A program made the position numbers and the translations under genes. Shown here piece by piece: positions 26,803 through 34,830 of a stretch of DNA of 64,000 nt (positions are counted from its first letter, which is position 1; each line of letters begins with the position of its first letter). Source of the stretch: Pleomorphomonas carboxyditropha (GTDB lineage: Bacteria; Pseudomonadota; Alphaproteobacteria; Rhizobiales; Pleomorphomonadaceae); NCBI RefSeq assembly GCF_002770725.1, contig NZ_NQVN01000014.1, positions 62,001-126,000 of the forward strand, given 5' to 3'. The notes below the pieces were generated by a model. The model made no database searches. It saw only the letters and a list, made by a program, of their open reading frames with translations, and had not been told where the DNA came from.

Positions 26803-27078
26803 ATGGCCTCTTTCACCAAGAACACTTCCGCCGACGACCGGAAGATCATGCCCGACGCCGCCTTCCGGCAGCTCGGCGATGGCAGGGTCGCCTATCTGCG
26901 CCGCGTCTCCTCTGACGACGTGATAGCCGCCCATCCCGGCTATCTCGACCTCAGGCCCGGCATGAAGCTGTGGGCGCTGCATTCGGCCGATGGCCAGCCG
27001 ATCATGCTGACCGACAGCCGTGAGGCGGCGATCGCCAACGCCGCCGAGGCCGATCTGACGCCGATGATGGTGCACTGA
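26803..27078 (+). CDS. DUF1150 family protein
   Basis: A 91-residue protein of the DUF1150 family. Recognisable parts are DGRVAYLRRVSSDDV and WALHSADGQPIMLTDSREAAIANA. The function is unknown. It is commonly found beside the Hsp20 gene in alphaproteobacteria, as here, which hints at a stress-related role. The ATG at 26803 follows AAAGGAG; an upstream in-frame start at 26752 is less likely. Its stop is one base from that of the convergent gene at 27080. Confidence 0.85.
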   Translation: MASFTKNTSADDRKIMPDAAFRQLGDGRVAYLRRVSSDDVIAAHPGYLDLRPGMKLWALHSADGQPIMLTDSREAAIANAAEADLTPMMVH

Positions 27079-27079
27079 T

Positions 27080-28126
27080 CTAGATCGAACCCTTGGCGAG
27101 GGCGGCGAAGCCCTCGTCGGTCGGAAAACGCGCGGCTGCCTCCGCCGCGATGCGCCGCGCTTCGGCAACCTCCCCCATGTCGTTCAACAGCCGGATGCGG
27201 CGGCGCGGCACGTCCTTGAGATAGCGCTTGGCAAGGCCCGACAGGACGCGGTCGGCGGCGATCGCCGCGTCGAGCCCGGCGAGCAGCGCCGCCGCCCGGC
27301 CGATAGTGCCCGCGCGTTCGGCGGCTTCCGCCGCCAGCAGCGTCAGGCCGGGATTGACCTCCGGCAAAAGCCCCAGCAGAGCATCCGGGTCGATGGTGGC
27401 GCCGGCGTCGAAGGCGACGCGGGCGGCGGCAAGGCGCGCGTGGGCCGGCCAATCGACCGGGCGCACCAGAAGGCCGCGTGCCGCCGCCTCGGCGGCGATG
27501 TCGCGGCGGAAGGTGGCGACCACCTTGCGGATGATGTTGAGGCTGTAGAGGTGGTCGTGCACCTCATGGCTCGAGCGGAGCGGCACCAGCTCCACCGCCT
27601 CGGCGAGCGGCCGGGCGGCAAGGCGGGCGCCGACGCCGGCGTCATAGGGATCATAAAGGGGAACGATCACCCGAGCCTTGCCCCGGCGCGGCGTCGCGAA
27701 GAGCCGCCCGAGATCGGCTTCGTCCGGCCTTGCGACCAGGCCTGTCGCCGCCGACTGGCTGCCCGGCTCGCCGATCCGGAAGTCCGGCGCGAAGGCGTAA
27801 AGCTCGGCCTTCGGATGCCGGACCGCCGTAGCGGCGGCGGCGAAGGCCCCCATCGAACTGCCATAGAAGACAAGGCGGGCCGCCCCGGCCGCCGAAGCCA
27901 CTTCGCCGATCAGCGCGTCGATCGCCGCCTCGCGCCCGCGATACCAGCCGTTGACCGGCTCGTTGACAAGCAGCAGGCTGTGGGTGGTGCCGGCGAACAG
28001 GCGTTCGAGACCGAACTTTCCGGCCGGCACCCTTACCTGACTGAAGACGACCACCAGCGTATCGCTCGCCAGCCGGAAACGATGGGCGAGACCATCCGCC
28101 GTCACCTCGGTCAAGGAAGCTGTCAT
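27080..28126 (-). CDS. Alpha/beta-hydrolase-fold protein of unknown function
   Basis: A protein of about 348 residues with a clear nucleophile elbow, FYGSSMGAFAAAATA, near residue 95, an acidic candidate in VPLYDPYDAG, and a His in SSHEVHDHLYS, in the order of a Ser-Asp-His triad. The last 120 residues are Ala-rich helices resembling TPR-like repeats. I do not recognise a named family. It is convergent with the DUF1150 gene, with one base between them. In-frame ATGs at 28150 and 28126 are both possible, and neither has a good ribosome-binding site. A role as an esterase or acyltransferase is possible but unsupported by context. Confidence 0.65.
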   Translation of the reverse strand: MTASLTEVTADGLAHRFRLASDTLVVVFSQVRVPAGKFGLERLFAGTTHSLLLVNEPVNGWYRGREAAIDALIGEVASAAGAARLVFYGSSMGAFAAAATAVRHPKAELYAFAPDFRIGEPGSQSAATGLVARPDEADLGRLFATPRRGKARVIVPLYDPYDAGVGARLAARPLAEAVELVPLRSSHEVHDHLYSLNIIRKVVATFRRDIAAEAAARGLLVRPVDWPAHARLAAARVAFDAGATIDPDALLGLLPEVNPGLTLLAAEAAERAGTIGRAAALLAGLDAAIAADRVLSGLAKRYLKDVPRRRIRLLNDMGEVAEARRIAAEAAARFPTDEGFAALAKGSI

Positions 28127-28198
28127 TTTCGGAAAGCCGCCGGTTGCCATGGCCGCGCCACTGCCGCACACCCGTTGGCGATGGTGGAGAGACGGGAC

Positions 28199-29200
28199 AT
28201 GGCTGATTCGTTACCTCAGAGAGAGTACGCCGAAGGTCGTCCGCAGCGCCTGCCGCTGATCGACGCCGTTCGCGGCCTGCTGCTCCTCGCCATGGCCTCC
28301 TATCATTTTTCCTGGGACCTCGCCAACGTGCGGCTGGTCAGCTGGGGCGTCGCCGTCGATCCGGCCTGGCGCGCCTATGCGGCGGCGATCGCCGGCGGCT
28401 TCCTGCTGATGTCCGGCCTTTCCTTCCGCCTCGCCGAACGGGGCGGGTTCGATCCGCTGCGCTACGGCGTCCGCCTTGTTCGCCTGGCGCTCGCCGCGGC
28501 AGCCGTATCGATCGGCACCTATCTCGTCTTCCCCGATGCCTGGGTGTTCTTCGGCATCCTGCACATGATGCTGCTGGCCAGCCTTCTGGCACCGCTGCTC
28601 GTCCGCCTGCCGGACGTCCTGCTGGTCCTTCTCGCCGCGGCGGCGCTGACTTTGCCGCATGTCTGGCGGTCGCCCGCCTTCGACGGCATCGGCTGGGGCT
28701 TCCTTGGCCTCGCCGAGACGCCACCGGTCTCCAACGACCTAGTGCCGCTGTTTCCATGGATCGCGCCCTACATCGTCGGCCTCGTCGCCGGCGGCCCGCT
28801 GGCGCGCCGGGAAACAGGATGGGGCGGGGCGAGGCCGTTGCCGCGCGGCTCGCGCTGGCTCGCCTGGCTCGGCCGCCATTCGCTCGCCTTCTATCTGCTG
28901 CACCAGCCGATCCTCTATGGCCTTGCCGTCGGCCTCGCCGCGCTGATTCCGGTCGATCCGGCGGTGCAGCGGGCGAGCTTCGTCGCCGACTGCCGCGCCG
29001 AATACGAACGCCATGGCGCCACGCCCGAGATGTCGGACCGCTTCTGCGGTTGCGTCGCCACATCGGTCGACGACACCGGCATCTGGGCGAGCCGCGACAG
29101 CGATCCCGCCTTCGAGCCCCTGCTCGCGACCGCCGTCCAGGCCTGCCAGGTGCCGCCGGCCGGCGATCTTTCCGATCCGGCCCCGGACAGCGACGACTGA
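28199..29200 (+). CDS. DUF1624 / heparan-alpha-glucosaminide N-acetyltransferase-like membrane protein
   Basis: A 333-residue polytopic protein of the DUF1624 (HGSNAT catalytic-like) family. LPLIDAVRGLLLLAMASYHFSWDL at the N-terminus carries the conserved Asp, Arg and His. About seven membrane helices follow, ending with WLGRHSLAFYLLHQPILYGL. Related enzymes move acetyl groups across membranes onto sugars; the bacterial substrate is unknown. Beyond residue 260 there is an 80-residue hydrophilic tail with four Cys (DCRAEYE, FCGC, ACQ), which is unusual and probably lies on the periplasmic side. The ATG at 28199 follows GGAGAGACGGGAC. Confidence 0.8.
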   Translation: MADSLPQREYAEGRPQRLPLIDAVRGLLLLAMASYHFSWDLANVRLVSWGVAVDPAWRAYAAAIAGGFLLMSGLSFRLAERGGFDPLRYGVRLVRLALAAAAVSIGTYLVFPDAWVFFGILHMMLLASLLAPLLVRLPDVLLVLLAAAALTLPHVWRSPAFDGIGWGFLGLAETPPVSNDLVPLFPWIAPYIVGLVAGGPLARRETGWGGARPLPRGSRWLAWLGRHSLAFYLLHQPILYGLAVGLAALIPVDPAVQRASFVADCRAEYERHGATPEMSDRFCGCVATSVDDTGIWASRDSDPAFEPLLATAVQACQVPPAGDLSDPAPDSDD

Positions 29201-29205
29201 CCCTA

Positions 29206-29237
29206 CAAAAAAAGCCGGCAGACAGAGCCGCCGGCTT
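29206..29237 (-). terminator. Intrinsic terminator of the fabA-fabB-fabI operon
   Basis: Eight-base arms AAGCCGGC and GCCGGCTT flank a 10-base loop. On the minus strand they are followed by seven T residues, 25 bp after the fabI stop codon. Confidence 0.85.
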
Positions 29238-29261
29238 CGATCGTCCGAACCGATGCCGCGT

Positions 29262-30092
29262 TCAGCCGGCCGGCATTTCCTCGGACTCGCGGCGATCCTG
29301 CTCCTTCAGCTCGTCGATGCGCGGCATCGACATGATCGAATAGCCGGAATCGACGAAATGGATCTCGCCGGTGACGCCCGACGACAGGTCCGACAGCAGA
29401 TAGAGGGCCGAGCGGCCGACCTCGTCGATCGTGACGGTGCGCTTCAGCGGCGCGTTCTTCTTCTGGTAATTGAACATCAGCCGGGCGTCGGTGACGCCGG
29501 AGCCGGCCAGCGTCCGCACCGGGCCGGCCGAGATGGCATTAATGCGGATGCCGTCGCTGCCGAAGTCGGCGGCGAGATAGCGCACCGAACTCTCGAGCGC
29601 CGCCTTGGCAACGCCCATGACGTTGTAGTTGGGCATGACGCGCGTCGAGCCGCCGTAGGTCAGGGTGAGCAGCGTGCCGCCGCCGGTCATCAGCGCAGCG
29701 GCCTTGCGCGCCACCTCGGTGAAGGAGAATACCGAAATGACCATGGTGCGCGAGAAGTTGGCGCGCGTGGTGTCGGCGTAGCGGCCCCTGAGCTCGTTCT
29801 TGTCGGAAAAGCCGATGGCATGCACCAGGAAATCGAGCCGCCCCCACTCGGCCTTCAGGGCATCGAACACGGCATCGACCGACGCTTCGTCCTCGACGTC
29901 GCAAGGCAGAAGCAGCTTCGCCCCGACTTCTTCGGCCAGCGGCCTGACGCGCCGGCCGAAGGCCTCGCCCTGATAGGTGAAGGCCAGTTCGGCACCGGCG
30001 GCGGAAAGAGCTTTGGCGATACCCCAGGCGATGGAATGGTCGTTGGCGACGCCCATAATGAGGCCGCGCTTGCCGGCCATAAGTCCATTCAT
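29262..30092 (-). CDS. fabI: Enoyl-[acyl-carrier-protein] reductase (NADH)
   Basis: FabI, 276 residues, reduces trans-2-enoyl-ACP to acyl-ACP in the last step of each fatty-acid elongation round. It is an atypical SDR: the cofactor motif is GVANDHSIAWGIA, the catalytic Tyr and Lys lie in MPNYNVMGVAKAALE, and the C-terminal region ends with EIHFVDSGYSIM. It is the last gene of fabA-fabB-fabI, 52 bp after fabB. This enzyme class is the target of triclosan. The start ATG at 30092 gives the normal short N-terminus. Confidence 0.96.
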   Translation of the reverse strand: MNGLMAGKRGLIMGVANDHSIAWGIAKALSAAGAELAFTYQGEAFGRRVRPLAEEVGAKLLLPCDVEDEASVDAVFDALKAEWGRLDFLVHAIGFSDKNELRGRYADTTRANFSRTMVISVFSFTEVARKAAALMTGGGTLLTLTYGGSTRVMPNYNVMGVAKAALESSVRYLAADFGSDGIRINAISAGPVRTLAGSGVTDARLMFNYQKKNAPLKRTVTIDEVGRSALYLLSDLSSGVTGEIHFVDSGYSIMSMPRIDELKEQDRRESEEMPAG

Positions 30093-30144
30093 AATCTGAC
30101 GTCCCGAGAGGAAGAAACCGCCCGGTCGGAGCCGGGCGGGTGGA

Positions 30145-31365
30145 TCAGGCGGCGTAGCGCTGGAAAACCAGCGTGGCGTTGGTGCCGCCGAAGCCGAAGC
30201 TGTTGGAGAGAACCGTGTCGATCCTGGCGTCGTCGATGCGGTCGCGCACGATCGGCATGTCGGCAAAGGCCGGGTCCAGCTCCTCGATATGCGCGCTCTT
30301 GACGATGAAACGGTTGTTCATCATCAAGAGCGAATAGATCGCCTCCTGGACGCCGGTGGCGCCGAGCGAGTGGCCGGTCAAGGATTTGGTGGCCGAGATC
30401 GGCGGGATGCGGTCGCCGAACACGGCGCGGATCGCCTCGATCTCCTTGTCGTCGCCGACCGGGGTGGCGGTGGCGTGCGGGTTGATATAGTCGACCGGCG
30501 CCTTCACCGTGGCGAGCGCCTGGCGCATGCAGCGGATGGCGCCCTCGCCCGACGGGGCGACCATGTCGTAGCCGTCGGAGGTGGCGCCGTAGCCGACGAT
30601 CTCGCCGTAGATCCTGGCGCCGCGCGCCTTGGCATGCTCCAGCTCCTCGAGGACGAGCACCCCGGCGCCGCCGGCGATGACGAAGCCGTCGCGGTTCTTG
30701 TCGTAGGCGCGCGAGGCGGTGGCCGGCGTGTCGTTATACTTGGACGCCATGGCGCCCATGGCGTCGAACAGCACGGAAAGCGTCCAGTCGAGCTCCTCGC
30801 AGCCGCCGGCGAACATCATGTCCTGCTTGCCGTACTGGATCATCTCGTAGGCGTTGCCGATGCAGTGGTTCGACGTGGCGCAGGCCGAGGAGATCGAATA
30901 GTTGACGCCCTTGACCTTGAACCAGGTGGCGAGCGTGGCCGAGGCGGTGGAACTCATCGCCTTGGGAACCGCGAAGGGGCCGACCTTCTTGGACGAGCCG
31001 CTGTCGATGGTCTTCAGCGCCGATTCGACGATGGCGCGGGTCGAAGCGCCGCCCGAACCCATGATGATGCCGGTGCGCTCGTTGCTGATGTCGTCGGCCT
31101 CGAGGCCGGCGTCGAGAATCGCCTGATCCATGGCCACGTGGTTCCAGGCGGTGCCGCCGCCGTGGAAGCGCATCGCCCGCCGGTCGACCACCGTCGAGGG
31201 GTCGAGGGTCGGCGCGCCGTGAACCTGGCAGCGGAAGCCGTGCTCGGCAAAGGTCGGGGCAAAAGTAATGCCGGAGCGGGCGTCATGCAGCGACGCCAGC
31301 ACCTCCTGCGTATTGTTGCCGATCGAGGACACGATGCCCATGCCGGTGACGACGACGCGTCTCAT
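30145..31365 (-). CDS. fabB: Beta-ketoacyl-ACP synthase I
   Basis: FabB, 406 residues, condenses malonyl-ACP with growing acyl chains, including the cis-3-decenoyl-ACP made by FabA, and so commits carbon to unsaturated fatty acids. The active site Cys is in [12 protein letters not shown] near 165, with His in [11 protein letters not shown] near 300 and GHSLGATG near 333. The C-terminus [14 protein letters not shown] is typical. It lies between fabA and fabI and is transcribed with them. Confidence 0.96.
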   Translation of the reverse strand: MRRVVVTGMGIVSSIGNNTQEVLASLHDARSGITFAPTFAEHGFRCQVHGAPTLDPSTVVDRRAMRFHGGGTAWNHVAMDQAILDAGLEADDISNERTGIIMGSGGASTRAIVESALKTIDSGSSKKVGPFAVPKAMSSTASATLATWFKVKGVNYSISSACATSNHCIGNAYEMIQYGKQDMMFAGGCEELDWTLSVLFDAMGAMASKYNDTPATASRAYDKNRDGFVIAGGAGVLVLEELEHAKARGARIYGEIVGYGATSDGYDMVAPSGEGAIRCMRQALATVKAPVDYINPHATATPVGDDKEIEAIRAVFGDRIPPISATKSLTGHSLGATGVQEAIYSLLMMNNRFIVKSAHIEELDPAFADMPIVRDRIDDARIDTVLSNSFGFGGTNATLVFQRYAA

Positions 31366-31426
31366 GGCTGTCTTTCCTTGGGTTTCTGGCCTTGGTTTCC
31401 GGCCTCGTTTGTGGGGCGAGCGGCGC

Positions 31427-31936
31427 TCAAGTGGCCTGGAACAGGCCGACGCGAAGATCCGTCGCCTTGTAAATGGTCTCGCCGTCGGCCTTTAGCCAGC
31501 CGTCGCCGATGCCGAGCACCAGCTTGCCGCGCAGCACGCGCTTGAGGTCAACGCCATACTCGACCAGCTTGACGGCGGGGGTGACCATGCCGCTGAACTT
31601 CACCTCGCCGACCGACAGCGCCCGTCCCTTGCCCGGCGAACCCGACCAGCCGAGGAAGAAGCCGAGCATCTGCCAGAGAGCGTCGAGGCCCAGGCAGCCG
31701 GGCATCACCGGATCGCCCTTGAAATGGCAGGGAAAAAACCACAGGTCGGGCCGGATCGCCAGCGTGGCGCGGATGAGGCCCTTGCCAAATTCGCCGCCAA
31801 CCTCGGCAATCTCGGCGATGCGATCGAACATCAGCATCGGTGGCATCGGCAGCTGGGCATTGCCGGGCCCGAACAACTCCCCGCGTCCGCAGGAAAGGAG
31901 ATCCTCATACTCGTAGCTGTTCTTGCGAAAACTCAT
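31427..31936 (-). CDS. fabA: 3-hydroxydecanoyl-ACP dehydratase/isomerase
   Basis: FabA, 169 residues, is the hot-dog-fold enzyme that dehydrates 3-hydroxydecanoyl-ACP and isomerises the double bond to start unsaturated fatty-acid synthesis. The catalytic His is in [22 protein letters not shown], with the Asp in GCLGLDALW, as expected. It is the first gene of the fabA-fabB-fabI operon and is divergent from irr across 237 bp, a conserved arrangement in rhizobia. Confidence 0.97.
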   Translation of the reverse strand: MSFRKNSYEYEDLLSCGRGELFGPGNAQLPMPPMLMFDRIAEIAEVGGEFGKGLIRATLAIRPDLWFFPCHFKGDPVMPGCLGLDALWQMLGFFLGWSGSPGKGRALSVGEVKFSGMVTPAVKLVEYGVDLKRVLRGKLVLGIGDGWLKADGETIYKATDLRVGLFQAT

Positions 31937-32173
31937 GCTGCTGTCCGTACCTTGTCCCTTCGGGCGCGCTCAAGGCAGCGCCAATCGCCGTCCGTCAGGA
32001 CGGTGTTCACGTGATGGGTCGATGTCTAACACAGGCAAGCCGTCCTCGAAAGCCTTGCCGCAAAGGCGGCGCCGGCCTTTTTGGCGCGTTCTTGCAGTCT
32101 GCACCCACTTTGCTAATATGTCGCAATCGAAAAAGCCGTCCGGTTCCCCCCGGCCACCCAGGATAACGAGACC

Positions 32174-32671
32174 ATGGACCGCCCGCTCCCTCTCAGCCCG
32201 TCGATCGCTCCGACGGACATGGTACGCCGTACCGGCGCCCAGCCGGCGCCTGTCGCGTCCATGATCGGCAAGATTCCCGTGCGGACCCGTCTCAGGGACG
32301 CCGGCCTCAGGCCCACCCGCCAGCGCGTAGCGCTCGCCGAGATCCTGTTCTCGCACGGCCATCGCCATCTCTCCGCCGAGGACCTGCACGCCGAGGCGCT
32401 GACCGCCAAGGTGCCGGTGTCGCTCGCCACCGTCTACAACACGCTGAACCAGTTCACCGAAGCCGGCCTGTTGCGCGAGGTGGCGGTCGAAGGCACGCGT
32501 ACCTATTTCGACACCAATACCGACGATCATCACCATTTCTACGTCGAGGACGAAAACCGGGTGTTCGACATTCCCGGCCCGCACGTCGAGATCGGCAACC
32601 TGCCGCCGGCGCCGGCCGGCATGGAGATCGTCCGCGTCGACGTGGTCGTCCGCCTGCGCACCAAGCGCTGA
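32174..32671 (+). CDS. irr: Iron response regulator Irr (Fur family)
   Basis: Irr, 165 residues, is a Fur-family regulator that controls haem synthesis and iron-related genes according to haem status. The winged helix contains RPTRQRVALAEILF and SLATVYNTLNQFTEAGLLRE. The haem-binding histidine run is DDHHHFYVED near 117. The N-terminal haem regulatory Cys-Pro motif of Bradyrhizobium Irr is absent, as in many other rhizobial Irr proteins. Divergence from fabA is conserved in the order. I did not find a convincing ICE palindrome in the intergenic region. ATGs at 32219 and 32261 are alternative starts. Confidence 0.9.
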   Translation: MDRPLPLSPSIAPTDMVRRTGAQPAPVASMIGKIPVRTRLRDAGLRPTRQRVALAEILFSHGHRHLSAEDLHAEALTAKVPVSLATVYNTLNQFTEAGLLREVAVEGTRTYFDTNTDDHHHFYVEDENRVFDIPGPHVEIGNLPPAPAGMEIVRVDVVVRLRTKR

Positions 32672-32687
32672 GGGGGTTTTTTATTTA

Positions 32688-32800
32688 GCCTCAGTCGCCG
32701 GCGGGCCTCCGGCTCTTGGCTTTCGCTCCGCTTTCCATCTTTCGGGGCTTCGCCACGAAAGACTCGCTTCGCGCGGCGCCGCTTGGCGCCGGAAGTGGTT
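32688..32800 (+). repeat. Copy B1 of the intergenic repeat (diverged)
   Basis: It begins GCCTCAGTCGCCGGCGGGCC and keeps the order of elements seen in copy A, but the central hairpin is damaged (ATCTTTCGGG against CACGAAAGAC). The copy breaks off after GGCGCCGGAAG, without the terminal hairpin. It lies between the convergent irr and GntR genes. Confidence 0.8.
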
Positions 32801-32809
32801 TTTACTTCG

Positions 32810-32885
32810 GCCTCAGTGGCCGGCGAGCCTTCGGTTCTTGGCTTTCGCGCTCCTCGCGGGCGCCGCAAGCCGCTCCGCGGCTTCG
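32810..32885 (+). repeat. Copy B2 of the intergenic repeat (internally deleted)
   Basis: A second, shorter copy directly after B1. It starts at GCCTCAGTGGCCGGCG, keeps the TTGGCTTTCGC segment, lacks the central hairpin and ends in a GCCGCTCCGCGGC hairpin corresponding to the tail. Confidence 0.7.
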
Positions 32886-32891
32886 GGCTTG

Positions 32892-33677
32892 TTACTCTCC
32901 CGACAGCTCGGCCACCACCTCGTAGCCGTCGCCGCGGCAGAAGGCGCGGCTGATCTCGACGGCGCGACCGCCGGCCGTGTAGCTCACCCGTTCGATGCGC
33001 ATGGCCGGCGTTCCCTCCGGCAGCTCCAGAAGACCGGCCTCGACCGCGCCGAGCGCCACCGCCCGGAAGCGCTCGACGCCGCGCGTTGCCGGCAGCCCGG
33101 CCGCGGCCAGGGCCGCTGACGGCGACACTATGGCCGCGTCGGCATCGATCGCGGCGGCCGGCAGCGTGGTCAGCTCCAGTATGCGTGGACGATCCCCCAC
33201 GCAATGCAGGCGATAGAGCCGCAGCACCCGCTCGCCGGGGCCCAGGCCGAGCGTCATCGCTTCCGGCGCCGACGGCGGTCCGGTCAGCCGGTCGACGAGG
33301 CGGGTCTCCACCGGCTCGCCCTTTTCAGCCAGTTCGTCGGCGTGCGACCGCAACATGGTTCGCCGCGGGCCGGCCGATCCGGACGGCCGGTTCTCGTCCC
33401 GATGGGCAGGCCCCGCTCCGGCCACGGTGGAGCCACCGCCCGGCCGGGTGGTGACGCGGCCTTCGGCGATCAGCGGCGCCAGCGCCTGCCTTACCGTGAT
33501 GCGCGAGATGGAAAGACCGGCGGCGATCGCCCGTTCCGAAGGCAGCGGCGCACCGGCGGCGAGCCGTCCGTCGGCGATGGCGGTCCTGAGCGCGGCTTCG
33601 AGACGCCGGCAGAGCGGCGCGTCCACGCCCCGCTCCCGCCAATCCTGGCCGACCACCCGGGTGAAGGGCTCCATCAT
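32892..33677 (-). CDS. GntR-family (HutC/UTRA) transcriptional regulator
   Basis: A 261-residue repressor. The N-terminal winged helix carries LPSERAIAAGLSISRITVRQALAPLIAEGRV (about 45-75), and a UTRA ligand domain follows from about 105 to 255. The UTRA domain of this group senses small sugars or sugar phosphates such as glucosamine-6-phosphate. It overlaps the upstream kinase gene by four bases (ATGA) and so is translated with it. The likely ligand is the product of that kinase. Candidate operator repeats (five GAGTCCGG copies) lie upstream of the kinase. Confidence 0.88.
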   Translation of the reverse strand: MMEPFTRVVGQDWRERGVDAPLCRRLEAALRTAIADGRLAAGAPLPSERAIAAGLSISRITVRQALAPLIAEGRVTTRPGGGSTVAGAGPAHRDENRPSGSAGPRRTMLRSHADELAEKGEPVETRLVDRLTGPPSAPEAMTLGLGPGERVLRLYRLHCVGDRPRILELTTLPAAAIDADAAIVSPSAALAAAGLPATRGVERFRAVALGAVEAGLLELPEGTPAMRIERVSYTAGGRAVEISRAFCRGDGYEVVAELSGE

Positions 33678-34543
33678 CGGCCGACGTCCTTGCTTGCAAG
33701 GCCGAGCGCGCCATCGAGGGCGTCGCCGAGGGGATCGGCGAGAAAGCCAGAAAAGCGGGGCGCCAGCCGCGGCCGATAGCTCGCCGCGAGGCCGCCCATC
33801 AAGGCAACCCGCTCCATTCCCCCGGCGACAAGACGGCCGATCAGCGCCTCGATCTCGGCCGTGGCGGCCGCGACGATCGCGCCGGCCACCGGGTCGCCGG
33901 CTTCAGCATAGTGGAAAACGAGCGGCGCCAGCGCCGCCCAGTCGGCCGGCCGGGCCGTCTTGCCGAAGGCCGACAGCGTCGCCGCCGAACCGCCGAGCCG
34001 GTCGAAGACGGCGGCGGTCATCGGCGAAGAGCCCGCGAGACCCTCGTGCGCTTCGAGCGCCCGGCGCGCCGCCCGGCAACCGATCACCGCGCCCGAGCCA
34101 CCGTCGGAAAGGGACGGTCCCCAGCCTCCGAAGCGCAGGCGGCGCTCGCCGAGCCGGCCGTAGCCCTGGCTGCCGGTGCCGACGATCAGGATGCCGCCGT
34201 CGCCGCCGGCAAAGGCGCCCTCGAGAGCGATCTCCGCATCGGTGACTACCCGCAGGCTGCGGAAGCCGAAAGACGCGGCGGCAAGCCGCGTCGCCACTTC
34301 AGGATTGCCTGCGCCGGCAGCGCCGATCACCGCCACGACGTCGGCCCGGTCGTGCCCGGACAGGCCGGCGGCGGACAATGCCATGCTCGCCACGGCCTCG
34401 AGCGCGGCGACGGCTCCCGGCAGGTCGTTGCCGGCATTGGCCGGACCGCCGACGCCCTCGCCGAGCCGGCGGCCGGCGCGATCGGCGAGACGGGCGCGGG
34501 CGCTGCTGCCACCCCCGTCCATGCCGAGAAGAAACCGTCCCAT
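33674..34543 (-). CDS. BadF/BadG-type ATPase, probable N-acetylglucosamine-type sugar kinase
   Basis: A 289-residue ASKHA-fold kinase. It opens LLGMDGGGSSARARLAD, the phosphate-1 motif of the BadF/BadG/BcrA family that includes N-acetylglucosamine kinase. It also has IVGTGSQGYGR (phosphate 2) and SDGGSGAVIGCRA, followed by an adenosine segment VALMGGLAASY. Such kinases phosphorylate N-acetylglucosamine or related amino sugars at the 6-hydroxyl. The partner GntR regulator overlaps its 3' end by four bases. No amino-sugar transporter or deacetylase is adjacent, so the substrate stays uncertain. The ATG at 34543 is chosen because the family motif begins there. Confidence 0.82.
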   Translation of the reverse strand: MGRFLLGMDGGGSSARARLADRAGRRLGEGVGGPANAGNDLPGAVAALEAVASMALSAAGLSGHDRADVVAVIGAAGAGNPEVATRLAAASFGFRSLRVVTDAEIALEGAFAGGDGGILIVGTGSQGYGRLGERRLRFGGWGPSLSDGGSGAVIGCRAARRALEAHEGLAGSSPMTAAVFDRLGGSAATLSAFGKTARPADWAALAPLVFHYAEAGDPVAGAIVAAATAEIEALIGRLVAGGMERVALMGGLAASYRPRLAPRFSGFLADPLGDALDGALGLASKDVGR

Positions 34544-34719
34544 GGTGTTAGCCACTGCCTCGCCCAAGGCGCTCTCACGCCTGAATGTGAGCAAAGCGCG
34601 CCGCCGGCTTCCTGGCAACCGGCATCGCGCCGGTATCAACGACTATCTCGGCGGGCCGCCCGGACGAACCGAAATTTCCAGGGGTTTACTGGAGGTTCAG
34701 GCCGGTCCGGCCGGGCTCT

Positions 34720-34808
34720 GAGTCCGGATCGCGAGTCCGGAAGAGAGTCCGAAACGGAGTCCGGACGGAAGCCCGCATTGGTGATTGGGCTCGGCAACGG
34801 GAGTCCGG
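34720..34808. promoter_or_regulatory. Cluster of GAGTCCGG direct repeats upstream of the kinase-gntR operon
   Basis: The octamer GAGTCCGG occurs at 34720, 34733, 34757 and 34801, with a one-base variant, GAGTCCGA, at 34745. The first four are spaced 13, 12 and 12 bp apart and the last is 44 bp further on. The cluster lies in the noncoding gap between gabD and the kinase gene, 177-265 bp before the kinase start. It looks like an array of regulator sites, though no dyad is obvious within each unit. Confidence 0.5.
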
Positions 34809-34830
34809 ATGGCGACTGTCCGTTGGCGGC

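Noticed and set aside
31937-32173. ICE-type Irr operator between irr and fabA
   Set aside because: No TTTAGAA-type palindrome is visible, so no site is claimed.
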